This document shows, piece after piece, positions 49,988 through 59,124 of a stretch of 64,000 nt of DNA. This DNA is from Pseudomonas quebecensis (GTDB lineage Bacteria; Pseudomonadota; Gammaproteobacteria; Pseudomonadales; Pseudomonadaceae), in the NCBI RefSeq assembly GCF_026410085.1, contig NZ_CP112866.1:124001-188000 (forward strand), in the 5' to 3' direction. Under the pieces are notes generated by a model, which searched no databases, was not told where the DNA came from, and saw nothing but the letters and a program-made list of their open reading frames with translations. The translations under genes and the position numbers were made by a program. Each line of letters begins with the position of its first letter. Positions within the stretch are counted from its first letter, which is position 1.

Positions 49988-51979
49988 ATGAGTTCTGCCT
50001 CTCTAATAAAGACCCCGCCGGAAAAGGTCCGGGTCAACGGTTGGGTGTTTTACACCTCTACCGCGCTGATTCTGTTGTTGACCATTGTCCTGATCGCCGC
50101 CCCGCAGGAGGCCGGGCGCTTGCTCGGGATTGCCCAGGCCTGGCTGTCCAAAAGCTTCGGCTGGTACTACATGGTGGTCATCGCCGCGTACCTGGTGTTT
50201 GTGGTCGGGCTGGCGTTTTCGTCCTACGGCAAATTGAAGCTGGGCAGCAAGGACGACACCCCGGACTTCAGCTACGGCGCCTGGGCCGGCATGTTGTTCT
50301 CCTCGGGGATCGGCATTTCTCTGCTGTACTTCGGTGCCTCGGAGCCGTTGGATCATTACTTCAACCCGCCAGAAGGCGTTGCCGGCAGCAACCTGGCCGC
50401 GCGCCAGGCGCTGCAACTGACCTTTCTGCACTGGGGCCTGCACGGCTGGGCGATCTACGCCCTGGTCGGCCTGGCCGTGGCGTATTTCGCGTATCGCCAT
50501 AACCAGCCGCTGGCCCTGCGTTCGGCGCTCTACCCGCTGGTAGGCGAGCGCTGGGTGAAGGGCGCGGCCGGCCACGCGGTGGACGGTTTCGGCATGTTCG
50601 TGACGCTGCTGGGCCTGGTGACCAACCTGGGCATCGGCGCGATGCAGGTGTCGTCCGGCCTGGAGAACCTGTTCGGCATGCAGCACAGCAACACCAACCT
50701 GCTGATCGTGATCATCGTGATGAGCACCGTGGCCACCATCGCTGCGGTGTCGGGGGTGGAAAACGGCATCCGTCGCTTGTCCAACCTCAATATCGTGCTG
50801 TTCAGCGGTTTGTTGATCTTTGTGTTGTTGTTCGGCCCGACCCTGCACCTGCTCAACGGCTTCGTGCAGAACATCGGCGACTACATGAATGGCCTGGTGC
50901 TGAAAACCTTCGATTTGTACGTGTACGAAGGCGACGGCGCCAAGACCGAACGCTGGATGGGCCTGTGGACGCTGTTTTACTGGGCCTGGTGGATTTCCTG
51001 GGCGCCATTCGTGGGCATGTTCATTGCGCGGATTTCCCGTGGTCGCACGGTGCGTGAACTGGTGGCCGGGGTGCTGCTGATCCCGCTGGGCTTTACCCTG
51101 GCGTGGCTGTCGATCTTCGGCAATTCGGCACTGGATCTGGTGCTTAACCAGGGCGCGGTGGAGCTGGGTAAGACCGCGCTGGAACAGCCGTCCATGGCGA
51201 TCTACCAGTTGCTGGAGCATTACCCGGCGTCGAAAGTCGTGATCGGTGTGTCGATCTTTGTGGGCTTTGTGCTGTTCCTGACTCCGGCGGATTCCGGCGC
51301 GGTGATGATGGCCAATCTGTCGTGCAAGGGCGGCAACGTTGATGAGGATGCGCCGCACTGGCTGCGGATCTTCTGGTCGGCAGTGATTACCCTGGTGACC
51401 ATCGGCCTGCTGTTCGCCGGCAACTTCGAAGCCATGCAGACCATGGTGGTGCTGGCGGGGCTGCCGTTCTCGGTGGTGCTGGTTTTCTTCATGTTCGGTT
51501 TGCACAAGGCCATGCGCCAGGATGTGGCGATCGAACAGGAGCAGGCGCAACTGGCCGAACGCGGGCGTCGTGGGTTCAGCGAGCGTTTGACCGCGCTGGA
51601 CCTGCAACCGAGCCAGGGCACGGTGCAGCGCTTTATGGACAAGCACGTTACGCCGGCGCTGGAAGAGGCTGCCGTCGCGTTGCGTGAGCAAGGGCTGCAA
51701 GTGCAGACGCTGCTGGGTAAATCCAAGCGTTGCATTGGCGTGCGTATCGAGATGGAAGAGGGCAACCCGTTCGTCTATGAGGTGAGCCTGGATGCTTACT
51801 CGTCGGCGCCGAGCGATGTGCCCGAAGAAGAGCGCACGCGTTATTACCGCGCCGAGGTGTACCTGCACAATGGGCCTCAGGAATACGACCTGATGGGCTT
51901 CACCTTGGAGCAGATCACTCGGGATGTGCTCGATCAGTTTGAAAGCCATCGGCAGCTCCTTGGCCGTGTCTATAGCTGA
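49988..51979 (+). CDS. betT: BCCT-family choline transporter BetT
   Basis: The 663-residue protein has twelve hydrophobic segments, the BCCT signature WTLFYWAWWISWAPFVGMFI, and FGWYYMVVIAAYLVF, and a cytoplasmic C-terminal tail of about 150 residues that often mediates osmotic control. The strong match to BetT and its place opposite betI support choline uptake by proton symport. ATG 49988 begins MSSASLIKTPPEKVRVNGWV. Confidence 0.94.
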   Translation: MSSASLIKTPPEKVRVNGWVFYTSTALILLLTIVLIAAPQEAGRLLGIAQAWLSKSFGWYYMVVIAAYLVFVVGLAFSSYGKLKLGSKDDTPDFSYGAWAGMLFSSGIGISLLYFGASEPLDHYFNPPEGVAGSNLAARQALQLTFLHWGLHGWAIYALVGLAVAYFAYRHNQPLALRSALYPLVGERWVKGAAGHAVDGFGMFVTLLGLVTNLGIGAMQVSSGLENLFGMQHSNTNLLIVIIVMSTVATIAAVSGVENGIRRLSNLNIVLFSGLLIFVLLFGPTLHLLNGFVQNIGDYMNGLVLKTFDLYVYEGDGAKTERWMGLWTLFYWAWWISWAPFVGMFIARISRGRTVRELVAGVLLIPLGFTLAWLSIFGNSALDLVLNQGAVELGKTALEQPSMAIYQLLEHYPASKVVIGVSIFVGFVLFLTPADSGAVMMANLSCKGGNVDEDAPHWLRIFWSAVITLVTIGLLFAGNFEAMQTMVVLAGLPFSVVLVFFMFGLHKAMRQDVAIEQEQAQLAERGRRGFSERLTALDLQPSQGTVQRFMDKHVTPALEEAAVALREQGLQVQTLLGKSKRCIGVRIEMEEGNPFVYEVSLDAYSSAPSDVPEEERTRYYRAEVYLHNGPQEYDLMGFTLEQITRDVLDQFESHRQLLGRVYS

Positions 51980-52024
51980 TGTGTTGAAAGCCCGGTGGTG
52001 TCACTGACCTCACTGGGAAAAAAA

Positions 52025-52052
52025 TGTGGGAGGGGGCTTGCCCCCTCCCACA
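52025..52052. repeat. REP hairpin with 13-bp perfect stem
   Basis: TGTGGGAGGGGGC-TT-GCCCCCTCCCACA between convergent betT and cbcV; the two-base loop implies a very strong cruciform or transcript hairpin, likely terminating both. Confidence 0.85.
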
Positions 52053-52070
52053 GTTGTTTTGCAGTGTGTG

Positions 52071-53249
52071 TTAGCCCAGGTTTTTGCCCAGCAGGGCATG
52101 GTAGAGCTCACTGTCGCCGAGGATCCCCACCACCTTGTTGTTGTCATGCAACACCAGCTTGTTGCCGGTCTGGTAACGAATCTGCAACGCATCGCGCATG
52201 CCGATATTCGAGTCCACCAGCGTCGGTACGCGGCCCAAACCTTCCACCGCTTGCCCTGGCGCCCAGTTCTGCAGGTTCATCACCACGCCATTCTGGCGCG
52301 CGCCCTGGATGGTGTTGCCTTCGGCCAGGTCCAGCCACGAATCGCCGCCCGGGTCCAGGCAGACCGAGCCATTGACCCGCGTGCAATTATCCAGGGTACG
52401 CATCAGGCTGCGGCCGCACAGTACGTTCAGCGGGTTGGTGTGGGCCACGAATGTACGCACGTAGTCGTCCGCCGGGTTCAGCACGATCTCTTCCGGCACG
52501 CTGTACTGGATGATCTTGCCGTCCTTCATGATCGCGATACGGCTGCCCAGTTTGAGCGCTTCGTCCAGGTCATGGCTGACAAACACGATGGTCTTGCTCA
52601 GCTTGCGTTGCAGTTCCAGCAGCTCGTCCTGCAGGCCTTGGCGGATCAGCGGGTCGAGGGCGGAGAAGGGTTCGTCCATCAGCAGGATGTCGGCGTCCAT
52701 CGCCAGCGCGCGGGCCAGGCCGACGCGTTGCTGCATGCCGCCGGACAGCTCGTCGGGCTTTTTATTGCGCCACTGGGACAGGCCCACCAGCTCAAGTTTC
52801 TCGTCCACCAGCGTGCGCCGTTCTTTCTCCGGGCGGCCCTGCATTTCCAGGCCGAAGCTGATGTTCTCGCGCACCGTCAGCCAAGGCATCAGGGCAAACT
52901 TCTGGAACACCATGGCGATGCGCTTGGTGCGCATCATTTTCAGCTCCGCGTCGGTGCAGGAAGCAATGTCGATCTGGCGACCTTCATGCTCCACGAACAG
53001 CTGGCCACGGCTGACGGTGTTGAGGCCGTTGATACAGCGCAGCAGGCTCGACTTGCCGGAGCCCGACAGGCCCATCAGCACGCAGATTTCGCCTTTCTCG
53101 ATGTCCAGGCTGGCTTTTTCGACGCCGACGATCTGGCCGGTCTTTTTCAGGATTTCGTTACGGCTCATGCCCTGGTCCAGCAGCTTGAGCGCTTCGCGTG
53201 GGTCTTTGGAGAAGATCACGTCGACTTTGTCGAATCGGATAATGCTCAT
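52071..53249 (-). CDS. cbcV: choline/betaine/carnitine ABC transporter ATP-binding subunit
   Basis: The 392-residue ATPase has Walker A GLSGSGKSS (60-68), the signature LSGGMQQRVGLARAL, Walker B ILLMDEPFSALDP and a C-terminal extension of about 110 residues (from NPLNVLCGRSL) resembling the CBS-containing tail of ProV/OpuAA proteins. It is the last gene of cbcXWV (choXWV). Its ATG overlaps the permease stop (ATGA). Confidence 0.94.
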   Translation of the reverse strand: MSIIRFDKVDVIFSKDPREALKLLDQGMSRNEILKKTGQIVGVEKASLDIEKGEICVLMGLSGSGKSSLLRCINGLNTVSRGQLFVEHEGRQIDIASCTDAELKMMRTKRIAMVFQKFALMPWLTVRENISFGLEMQGRPEKERRTLVDEKLELVGLSQWRNKKPDELSGGMQQRVGLARALAMDADILLMDEPFSALDPLIRQGLQDELLELQRKLSKTIVFVSHDLDEALKLGSRIAIMKDGKIIQYSVPEEIVLNPADDYVRTFVAHTNPLNVLCGRSLMRTLDNCTRVNGSVCLDPGGDSWLDLAEGNTIQGARQNGVVMNLQNWAPGQAVEGLGRVPTLVDSNIGMRDALQIRYQTGNKLVLHDNNKVVGILGDSELYHALLGKNLG

Positions 53250-54091
53250 GCATCACCCCCTACTTTGGCATCGGGTTGTTTGCAGATGCGGTCGAGCATG
53301 ATGGCCAGCAAGACGATTGCCAGGCCCGCTTCAAAGCCCAGGGCGATGTCGGCGGTGTTGAGTGCGTTGACCACCGGTTTACCGAGGCCGTCGGCACCCA
53401 CCAGGGCCGCGATCACCACCATCGACAACGACAGCATGATGCATTGGGTAATGCCGGCGGCAATGCTCGGCATGGCGTGGGGCAGTTCAATGCGCGAGAG
53501 CAACTGACGGCGCGAGCAGCCAAAGGCCTTGCCGGCGTCCATCAACTCTTGCGGTACATCGCGGATACCCAGGTAAGTCAGACGGATCGGCGCGGCAATC
53601 GCGAACACCACCGTGGAAATCAGCCCGGGCACCACACCCAGCCCGAAGAGGGTCAGGGTAGGGATGAGGTAGACGAAGGTCGGTACGGTCTGCATCAGAT
53701 CGAGTACCGGCCGCATCATGGTGTAGAACAGTGGCTTGTGCGCGGCAACAATGCCCAGCGGCACGCCGATGACCACGCAGACCAGGGTGGCGAACAGCAC
53801 CTGTGCGAGGGTCTCCATGGTTTCCTGCCAGTACCCCAGGTTGAGGATCAGCAGGAAGGAGGCGATGACAAAAACAGTCAGGCCCCATTTACGTTGAATA
53901 AAGTGAGCCAGCAGCGCAATCAGACCGATCAATGCCAGCGGATTGAACCAGGTCAGCGCAAACGTCACGCCGTGGATCATCGTTTCCAGTGTCGATGCGA
54001 TTGCGTCGAAGTAGTTGGCGCCGTGTTGGGTCAACCATTCGACGAAGGCAGCGATGTACTGGCCTAGTGGGATTTTCTGTTCAGTCAGCAT
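53246..54091 (-). CDS. cbcW: choline/betaine/carnitine ABC transporter permease
   Basis: The 281-residue permease has six membrane segments and the inner-membrane component motif EAA-type MDAGKAFGCSRRQLLSRIEL PHAMP near residues 190-214. It resembles ProW/ChoW. The preferred start is ATG 54091 (MLTEQKIPLG); an in-frame ATG 18 bases upstream is possible. It is coupled by a 4-base overlap to cbcV. Confidence 0.92.
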   Translation of the reverse strand: MLTEQKIPLGQYIAAFVEWLTQHGANYFDAIASTLETMIHGVTFALTWFNPLALIGLIALLAHFIQRKWGLTVFVIASFLLILNLGYWQETMETLAQVLFATLVCVVIGVPLGIVAAHKPLFYTMMRPVLDLMQTVPTFVYLIPTLTLFGLGVVPGLISTVVFAIAAPIRLTYLGIRDVPQELMDAGKAFGCSRRQLLSRIELPHAMPSIAAGITQCIMLSLSMVVIAALVGADGLGKPVVNALNTADIALGFEAGLAIVLLAIMLDRICKQPDAKVGGDA

Positions 54092-54160
54092 GGTAGTGAA
54101 TGTCCACATGCGAAGGGGAAAACATCCCGGGGCAGCGCACCGCCCCGGGGTCAGCGGGTG

Positions 54161-55108
54161 TTATTTGGCGAGGTAAGCTTTGACGGCCTCAAGGCCGGGT
54201 TTGCCGTCGACGGTGTTGACGCCGGCGAGCCAGGTGTCGAGCACTTGCGGGTTCTTCTGCAGCCAGGCCTTGGCGGCGGCGTCGGGCTTCATTTTGTCGT
54301 CCAGGACGTTGCCCATCAGCGTGCTTTCCATGTTCAGGGTGAACACCAGGTTTTTCAGCAACTGACCGACATTGCTGCATTCCTGGGTGTAGCCCTTGCG
54401 CACGTTGGTGTAGATGGTTGCCTGGCCGTAGTTGGGGCCGAACGAGTCGTCGCCACCGGTCAGGTACTTCATCTTGAAGCGGGTGTTCATCGGGTGCGGT
54501 TCCCAGCCGAGGAACACGATGGCCTGGTCGCGCTTGGCGGCGCGGTCCACTTGGGACAGCATGCCGGCTTCGCTGGACTCGACCACCTTGAAACCTGCGT
54601 CTTTCAAGCCGAACGCGTTCTTGTCGATCAAGGTCTGGATGGTGCGGTTGCCATCGTTACCCGGCTCGATGCCGTAGATCTTGCCGCCCAGTTGGTCCTT
54701 GAACTTGGCAATATCGGCAAAGTCTTTAAGGCCCTTGTCGTACAGCGCCTCGGGCACAGCCAGGGTGTACTTGGCGTTTTCCAGGTTGGCGCGCACGGTT
54801 TCCACGGTGCCGGCATCACGGTACGGCTTGATGTCGTTTTCCATGGTCGGCATCCAGTTGCCGAGGAACACGTCCATGTTCTTGCCGTCGGCCAGGGACT
54901 TGTAGGTCACCGGTACGGAAATCATCGTGGTTTTGGTTTTGTAGCCGAGCGCCTTGAGGATTTCGCTGGTGGTCGCGGTGGTGACGGTGATGTCGGTCCA
55001 GCCGACATCGGAGAAGTTGACGGTCTTGCACTGTTCCGGTTCTGCCGCGTGCGCCAGGACTGGCAGACTCAGCATGGCGGCCAACAACAACGAGGGTGAA
55101 GCTTTCAT
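54161..55108 (-). CDS. cbcX: choline-binding periplasmic protein CbcX/ChoX
   Basis: This 315-residue protein has a signal peptide (1-21, ending LAHA) and the ChoX/ProX-type ligand fold: CKTVNFSDVGWTDITVTTAT, FLGNWMPTMENDI (Trp for the quaternary ammonium) and FLGWEPHPMNTRFKMKYLTG. It supplies the CbcWV transporter with choline; closely similar to CaiX at 61591-62535. It heads the operon; ATG 55108. Confidence 0.93.
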   Translation of the reverse strand: MKASPSLLLAAMLSLPVLAHAAEPEQCKTVNFSDVGWTDITVTTATTSEILKALGYKTKTTMISVPVTYKSLADGKNMDVFLGNWMPTMENDIKPYRDAGTVETVRANLENAKYTLAVPEALYDKGLKDFADIAKFKDQLGGKIYGIEPGNDGNRTIQTLIDKNAFGLKDAGFKVVESSEAGMLSQVDRAAKRDQAIVFLGWEPHPMNTRFKMKYLTGGDDSFGPNYGQATIYTNVRKGYTQECSNVGQLLKNLVFTLNMESTLMGNVLDDKMKPDAAAKAWLQKNPQVLDTWLAGVNTVDGKPGLEAVKAYLAK

Positions 55109-55257
55109 GAGGCTAGACTCCTGTGTTTTTTCTGGCGGCATGTGCCGCGCTTTATCAGTGTTGCGGTTGGAGCGTGCGACGACAGCTCTGGCACGGTGCC
55201 TTGCAAACGAGTCGGAACTGATCATGTACCAGTGAAAATCAGACGCCTACAGGGGGC

Positions 55258-55311
55258 GTCGTATCCAGTACAGGGAGGGTCGTATCCAGTGTCGGTGACG
55301 TCGTTTACAGG
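55258..55311. promoter_or_regulatory. three direct repeats at 21-bp period, candidate GbdR site
   Basis: GTCGTATCCAGT occurs exactly at 55258-55269 and 55279-55290; a 9/12 match, GTCGTTTACAGG, starts at 55300. The 21-bp spacing is two helical turns and is characteristic of AraC-family regulators. The repeats lie 150 bases from cbcX and 214 bases from sdaB starts, in the 416-base divergent region (55109-55524), which shows no gene. GbdR is the obvious candidate; its binding is inferred. Confidence 0.6.
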
Positions 55312-55524
55312 TTTTTCCCAAGGCAAAACCGTGGATTTTGCCCATCTGCACCGCTAAAAACGGCCAAAACAGGCGATCGCGCGCGGGCGACGCTGGTGAG
55401 CATGGTTACGTCGGTGTGAGACGCCGTGGCAGCGAATAAAACCTTGATGATGCCGCCATCTGGGCGAACTGAGCGTAGCAGCTTGTTCATGCCTGGCCTG
55501 TGCTCAATGAGGAGTTTCACGGCA

Positions 55525-56901
55525 ATGGCTATCAGCGTTTTCGACCTGTTCAAGATCGGCATCGGACCGTCCAGTTCCCACACCGTCGGGCCTATGCGCG
55601 CCGCGGCGTTGTTCGTCCAGGCACTGCGTGAACGTGAACGGTTGGAACAGGTGCGGCGCATCGAAGTTCAGCTCTACGGCTCGCTGTCGGCCACCGGCAT
55701 CGGCCATGGCAGCGACACCGCCACAATCATGGGCTTGATGGGCGAATGGCCGGACGCGATCGATCCGTCGCAGATCGCCGGTCGCATCAGCACCCTGCGC
55801 GAAACCGACACACTGCTGCTCGATGGGCGCCTGCCGGTGCCATTCGTATGGGCGCGGGACATGCGCCTGCTCGACGAAAACCTGCCGTTCCATCCCAACG
55901 CCATGACCCTGGTGGCGTATGACGAACACGGCGAATTGCACCGTGATACCTATTATTCGGTCGGTGGCGGTTTCGTCGTGGATCAAGCCCAGGCGCGCAG
56001 CGGTGTGGCGGATATGGACCGCACCGAGTTGCCCTATGATTTTTCCAGCGCGGTGGAGCTGTTGCAGCTGTGCAAGACCCACCACTTGCGTGTCGCCGAA
56101 CTGATGATGGCCAATGAAAAAGTGTGGCGTTCCGAAGAAGAAATCCGCAGCGGCCTGATGAAGCTCTGGCGTGCCATGCAGGACTGTGTGGAGCAGGGGC
56201 TCAAGCATGAAGGTATCCTGCCCGGCGGCCTCAATGTGCGCCGCCGCGCCGCCAAGTTGCACCGCAGCCTGCAGGAGTTGAGCAAGCCCAATGTGATCGG
56301 CTCGACCTTGAGCGCCATGGAGTGGGTCAACCTGTTCGCCCTGGCCGTAAACGAAGAAAACGCCGCCGGCGGGCGGATGGTCACCGCGCCCACCAACGGC
56401 GCGGCGGGGATCATTCCGGCCGTGCTGCATTACTTCATGAAGTTCAGTGAAGAAGTCACCGAAGCCAACGTGGTCGACTACCTGCTCGGCGCCGCGGCGG
56501 TGGGCATTCTGTGCAAGAAAAACGCCTCCATCTCAGGTGCCGAGGTGGGTTGCCAGGGCGAGGTGGGTTCCGCCTGCGCAATGGCCGCCGCCGGGCTCGC
56601 GGAGATCCTCGGCGCGACGCCGGAGCAACTGTGCAACGCCGCCGAAATCGGCCTGGAGCATAACCTCGGCCTGACCTGCGACCCAGTGGGCGGGTTGGTG
56701 CAGGTGCCGTGCATCGAGCGCAATGCGATTGCAGCGGTCAAGGCGATCAACGCCGCGCAAATGGCCCTGCGCGGCGACGGCCAGCACTTCATCTCTCTGG
56801 ACCGGGTGATCCGCACCATGCGCGATACCGGGGCGGATATGCATGACAAGTACAAAGAAACCTCGCGGGGTGGGTTGGCGGTCAGCGCGGTCGAGTGTTA
56901 A
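55525..56901 (+). CDS. sdaB: L-serine dehydratase, single-chain iron-sulphur type
   Basis: This 458-residue enzyme deaminates L-serine to pyruvate. It has the beta-domain start [19 protein letters not shown] and the alpha-domain FeS Cys residues in [23 protein letters not shown] 55525 lies after GAGGAG. In this setting it probably consumes serine formed from glycine at the end of choline and carnitine catabolism. The gene is divergent from cbcX and next to gbdR. Confidence 0.94.
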   Translation: MAISVFDLFKIGIGPSSSHTVGPMRAAALFVQALRERERLEQVRRIEVQLYGSLSATGIGHGSDTATIMGLMGEWPDAIDPSQIAGRISTLRETDTLLLDGRLPVPFVWARDMRLLDENLPFHPNAMTLVAYDEHGELHRDTYYSVGGGFVVDQAQARSGVADMDRTELPYDFSSAVELLQLCKTHHLRVAELMMANEKVWRSEEEIRSGLMKLWRAMQDCVEQGLKHEGILPGGLNVRRRAAKLHRSLQELSKPNVIGSTLSAMEWVNLFALAVNEENAAGGRMVTAPTNGAAGIIPAVLHYFMKFSEEVTEANVVDYLLGAAAVGILCKKNASISGAEVGCQGEVGSACAMAAAGLAEILGATPEQLCNAAEIGLEHNLGLTCDPVGGLVQVPCIERNAIAAVKAINAAQMALRGDGQHFISLDRVIRTMRDTGADMHDKYKETSRGGLAVSAVEC

Positions 56902-56916
56902 GACCCAGTCGCCTGC

Positions 56917-56987
56917 ATCGGGGGCAAGCCCCCTCCCACATTTGATTTGTGAACACAGTCAAAGGTAGGAGGGGGCTTGCCCCCGAT
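56917..56987. repeat. REPIN, left copy flanking gbdR
   Basis: ATCGGGGGCAAGCCCCCTCC, a 29-base spacer with TTTGATTTGTGAACACAGTC, and GGAGGGGGCTTGCCCCCGAT. Nearly identical, including the spacer, to the element at 58529-58600. Confidence 0.9.
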
Positions 56988-57296
56988 AGCGGCAGTTCAA
57001 ACAATACTGCTCAAAAAGTGAACACCAGTATCCCCGCGCGCCACCTTTTAGCGCGTCGCAAACAGATAAGTAGCTCGCGAACGATTTCCCCTCCGACCAC
57101 CTGTCCCCTGTGCGTGCGGTGACAGAGTTTTCCTACGTGCTGAAAGCGCCTTCCCACAAGTGCTACCGATCTGCTCACACCCCTTGAGGGTAGCCGCTCC
57201 TACGTCCTTTTCCGGGCATATTCCGTACTTCACGCAAGGGCTACATAGACGCGTCAACAGGTCGTTTTCAGGAGTTATTGAATAGCCATTCAAATT

Positions 57297-57313
57297 TAGG
57301 CACGGCAATTGCT
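57297..57313 (+). promoter_or_regulatory. sigma-54 promoter for gbdR
   Basis: TAGGCACGGCAATTGCT has GG (57299-57300) and GC (57311-57312) separated by exactly ten bases and matches the TGGCACG-N4-TTGCW consensus except for one base before the GG. It is about 98 bases before the gbdR ATG. The remaining gap from 56988 to 57410 contains no gene; I see no certain NtrC or CbrB site. Confidence 0.75.
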
Positions 57314-57410
57314 CTATCAATTCAAAGCCTCTCGCCGTGTCAGGACGAAGAGTGCAATAACAAGAGCCTCGCCTGAGGCCATCACCCGCTTTGTGTGAGG
57401 AGATACCGCG

Positions 57411-58514
57411 ATGACGTCGTTCAACTCAGGGGCCCAACCCCAGAACCGTGCGCCTCAATCCATCGGCTTTTTGCTGTTGGACAATTTCACGCTGATTTCC
57501 CTGGCGTCCGCAGTGGAACCCCTGCGCATGGCCAACCAGCTGTCCGGCCGTGAGCTGTACCGCTGGACCACACTGAGCGTCGACGGCAACCAGGTCTGGG
57601 CCAGCGACGGCCTGCAGATCACTCCCGACGCCGCCATGCATAAGGCCCCGGCCCTGGACACGGTGATCGTGTGCGGCGGCGTGGGCATCCAGCGCACCGT
57701 CACCCGTGAGCACGTGTCGTGGCTGCAAAGCCAGGCACGCCAATCCCGTCGCCTCGGCGCGGTGTGCACCGGCAGCTGGGCGTTGGCCTGTGCCGGCCTG
57801 CTGGATGGTTTCGATTGCAGCGTGCACTGGGAATGCCTGGCCTCGATGCAGGAAGCCTTCCCCCGTGTGTCCATGAGCACACGCCTGTTCACCCTCGACC
57901 GCAACCGCTTCACCAGTTCCGGCGGCACTGCGCCGTTGGACATGATGCTGCACCTGATCAGCCGCGATCACGGCCGTGAACTGTCGGCCGCGATCTCCGA
58001 GATGTTCGTGTACGAACGCATCCGCAACGAACAGGATCACCAGCGCGTGCCGCTCAAGCACATGCTCGGCACCAACCAGCCGAAATTGCAGGAAATCGTC
58101 GCGCTGATGGAAGCCAACCTGGAAGAACCCATCGACCTGGACGAACTGGCGGTCTACGTCGCCGTATCCCGGCGTCAACTGGAGCGGCTGTTCCAGAAAT
58201 ACCTGCACTGTTCGCCGTCGCGTTACTACCTCAAGTTGCGCCTGATCCGTGCGCGGCAGTTGCTCAAGCAAACGCCGATGTCGATCATCGAAGTCGCCTC
58301 GGTGTGCGGGTTCGTCTCCACGCCGCACTTCTCCAAGTGCTACCGCGAATACTTTGGCATTCCGCCGCGGGATGAGCGCGTAGGCTCCAACACCACCCAG
58401 CAGGTGGCGATGATGCCGATTCCGCAGGCGCTGGTACTTTCACCGTTGTCGGGGCCGATGTCGGCGTTGAGCCAGGCGCGTAATGAGTCGACGTTTGCCA
58501 GTGTAAGGCTCTGA
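57411..58514 (+). CDS. gbdR: GbdR, glycine betaine/dimethylglycine-responsive GATase1-AraC activator
   Basis: The 367-residue protein has a DJ-1/PfpI-like glutaminase domain (about 18-190, without catalytic role) and a C-terminal AraC HTH domain (about 225-325: VAVSRRQLERLFQKYLHCSP and VCGFVSTPHFSKCYREYFGI). It activates genes for betaine catabolism, including cbcXWV and sdaB in P. aeruginosa. ATG 57411 after GTGAGGAGATACCGCG. Synteny with PA5380 supports the name. It is preceded by a sigma-54 promoter. Confidence 0.93.
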   Translation: MTSFNSGAQPQNRAPQSIGFLLLDNFTLISLASAVEPLRMANQLSGRELYRWTTLSVDGNQVWASDGLQITPDAAMHKAPALDTVIVCGGVGIQRTVTREHVSWLQSQARQSRRLGAVCTGSWALACAGLLDGFDCSVHWECLASMQEAFPRVSMSTRLFTLDRNRFTSSGGTAPLDMMLHLISRDHGRELSAAISEMFVYERIRNEQDHQRVPLKHMLGTNQPKLQEIVALMEANLEEPIDLDELAVYVAVSRRQLERLFQKYLHCSPSRYYLKLRLIRARQLLKQTPMSIIEVASVCGFVSTPHFSKCYREYFGIPPRDERVGSNTTQQVAMMPIPQALVLSPLSGPMSALSQARNESTFASVRL

Positions 58515-58528
58515 ACCGAGGCGTCTGT

Positions 58529-58600
58529 ATCGGGGGCAAGCCCCCCTCCCACATTTGATTTGTGAACACAGTCAAAGGTGGGAGGGGGCTTGCCCCCGAT
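58529..58600. repeat. REPIN, right copy flanking gbdR
   Basis: Same element as 56917-56987 in the same orientation; it differs by one extra C in the left core and one A-to-G change after the spacer. Confidence 0.9.
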
Positions 58601-58609
58601 AGCCATCTG

Positions 58610-58873
58610 TCAGGCCCCGGAGTTCTGCTTGAACTGCATCAACGCCGGCAACAACTGCTTGTCGATGGCCTGACGCACCGCCGGCAAAATCGTCGCGCTG
58701 CCGCTGTACATCCGCTCGACCATGCCTTTAAGCGCCTTGGCCCGTGCTTCGCTCAAGCCGCGCACCGCGCACTCACACGCCTGTTCGGCGCTGGCGCCGC
58801 TGGATACCTCGAAACCCAGCGAGCGCAATTGGCTCAGCAGGTCATCCTGGTCAATCAAATCCGCATGCATCAT
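58610..58873 (-). CDS. small conserved protein of unknown function in the carnitine locus
   Basis: This 87-residue acidic-to-neutral protein is predicted helical, with three Cys-free segments, one CECAV stretch (about 33-37) and ARAKALKGMVERMYSGSATI. It has no signal or membrane segment and I do not recognise a family. The frame starts MMHADLIDQDDLL at ATG 58873 or 58870. It lies between gbdR (divergent end) and the cdh genes, on the cdh strand, but about 250 bases after cdhB and beyond a stem-loop. Confidence 0.55.
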   Translation of the reverse strand: MMHADLIDQDDLLSQLRSLGFEVSSGASAEQACECAVRGLSEARAKALKGMVERMYSGSATILPAVRQAIDKQLLPALMQFKQNSGA

Positions 58874-59084
58874 GACGTTTATCCTGGTTAGGGGAGCGGG
58901 GATCTGCCTGGATTCTGGTAGCCCCCGACCGCATCGGCAAGGGCGCGCCGCGCGGATGCCTCAGATGGCTATGAGCAGGTCGTTTTCGGGCCATTTGCCG
59001 ATCGCACTAACCGGCACACTGGCCTCAGCAAGCAGCTTGAAGGTTTGGTCACCCTCGATATGCATCGCTCTCACAAGGCCCTCT

Positions 59085-59121
59085 GCCCCGATCCCGTCAC
59101 GGCTGGATCGGGGCTTTTTTT
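59085..59121 (+). terminator. strong rightward intrinsic terminator without upstream rightward gene
   Basis: GCCCCGATCC-N10-GGATCGGGGC (perfect 10-bp stem) followed by seven T. The T tract is on the plus strand, yet all genes from 58610 to 62535 are on the minus strand. It may end a small RNA starting around 58875-59000, or mark gbdR read-through. Confidence 0.8.
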
Positions 59122-59124
59122 GGC

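Noticed and set aside
55189..55205. Sigma-54-like TGGCACGGTGCCTTGCA upstream of sdaB
   Set aside because: The GG and GC are 11 bases apart instead of 10, which normally abolishes sigma-54 promoter function.
58961..59065. 34-codon frame MHIEGDQTFKLLAEASVPVS on the minus strand
   Set aside because: The only Shine-Dalgarno-like bases are two nucleotides from the ATG, there is no family match, and the frame lies beyond a stem-loop.
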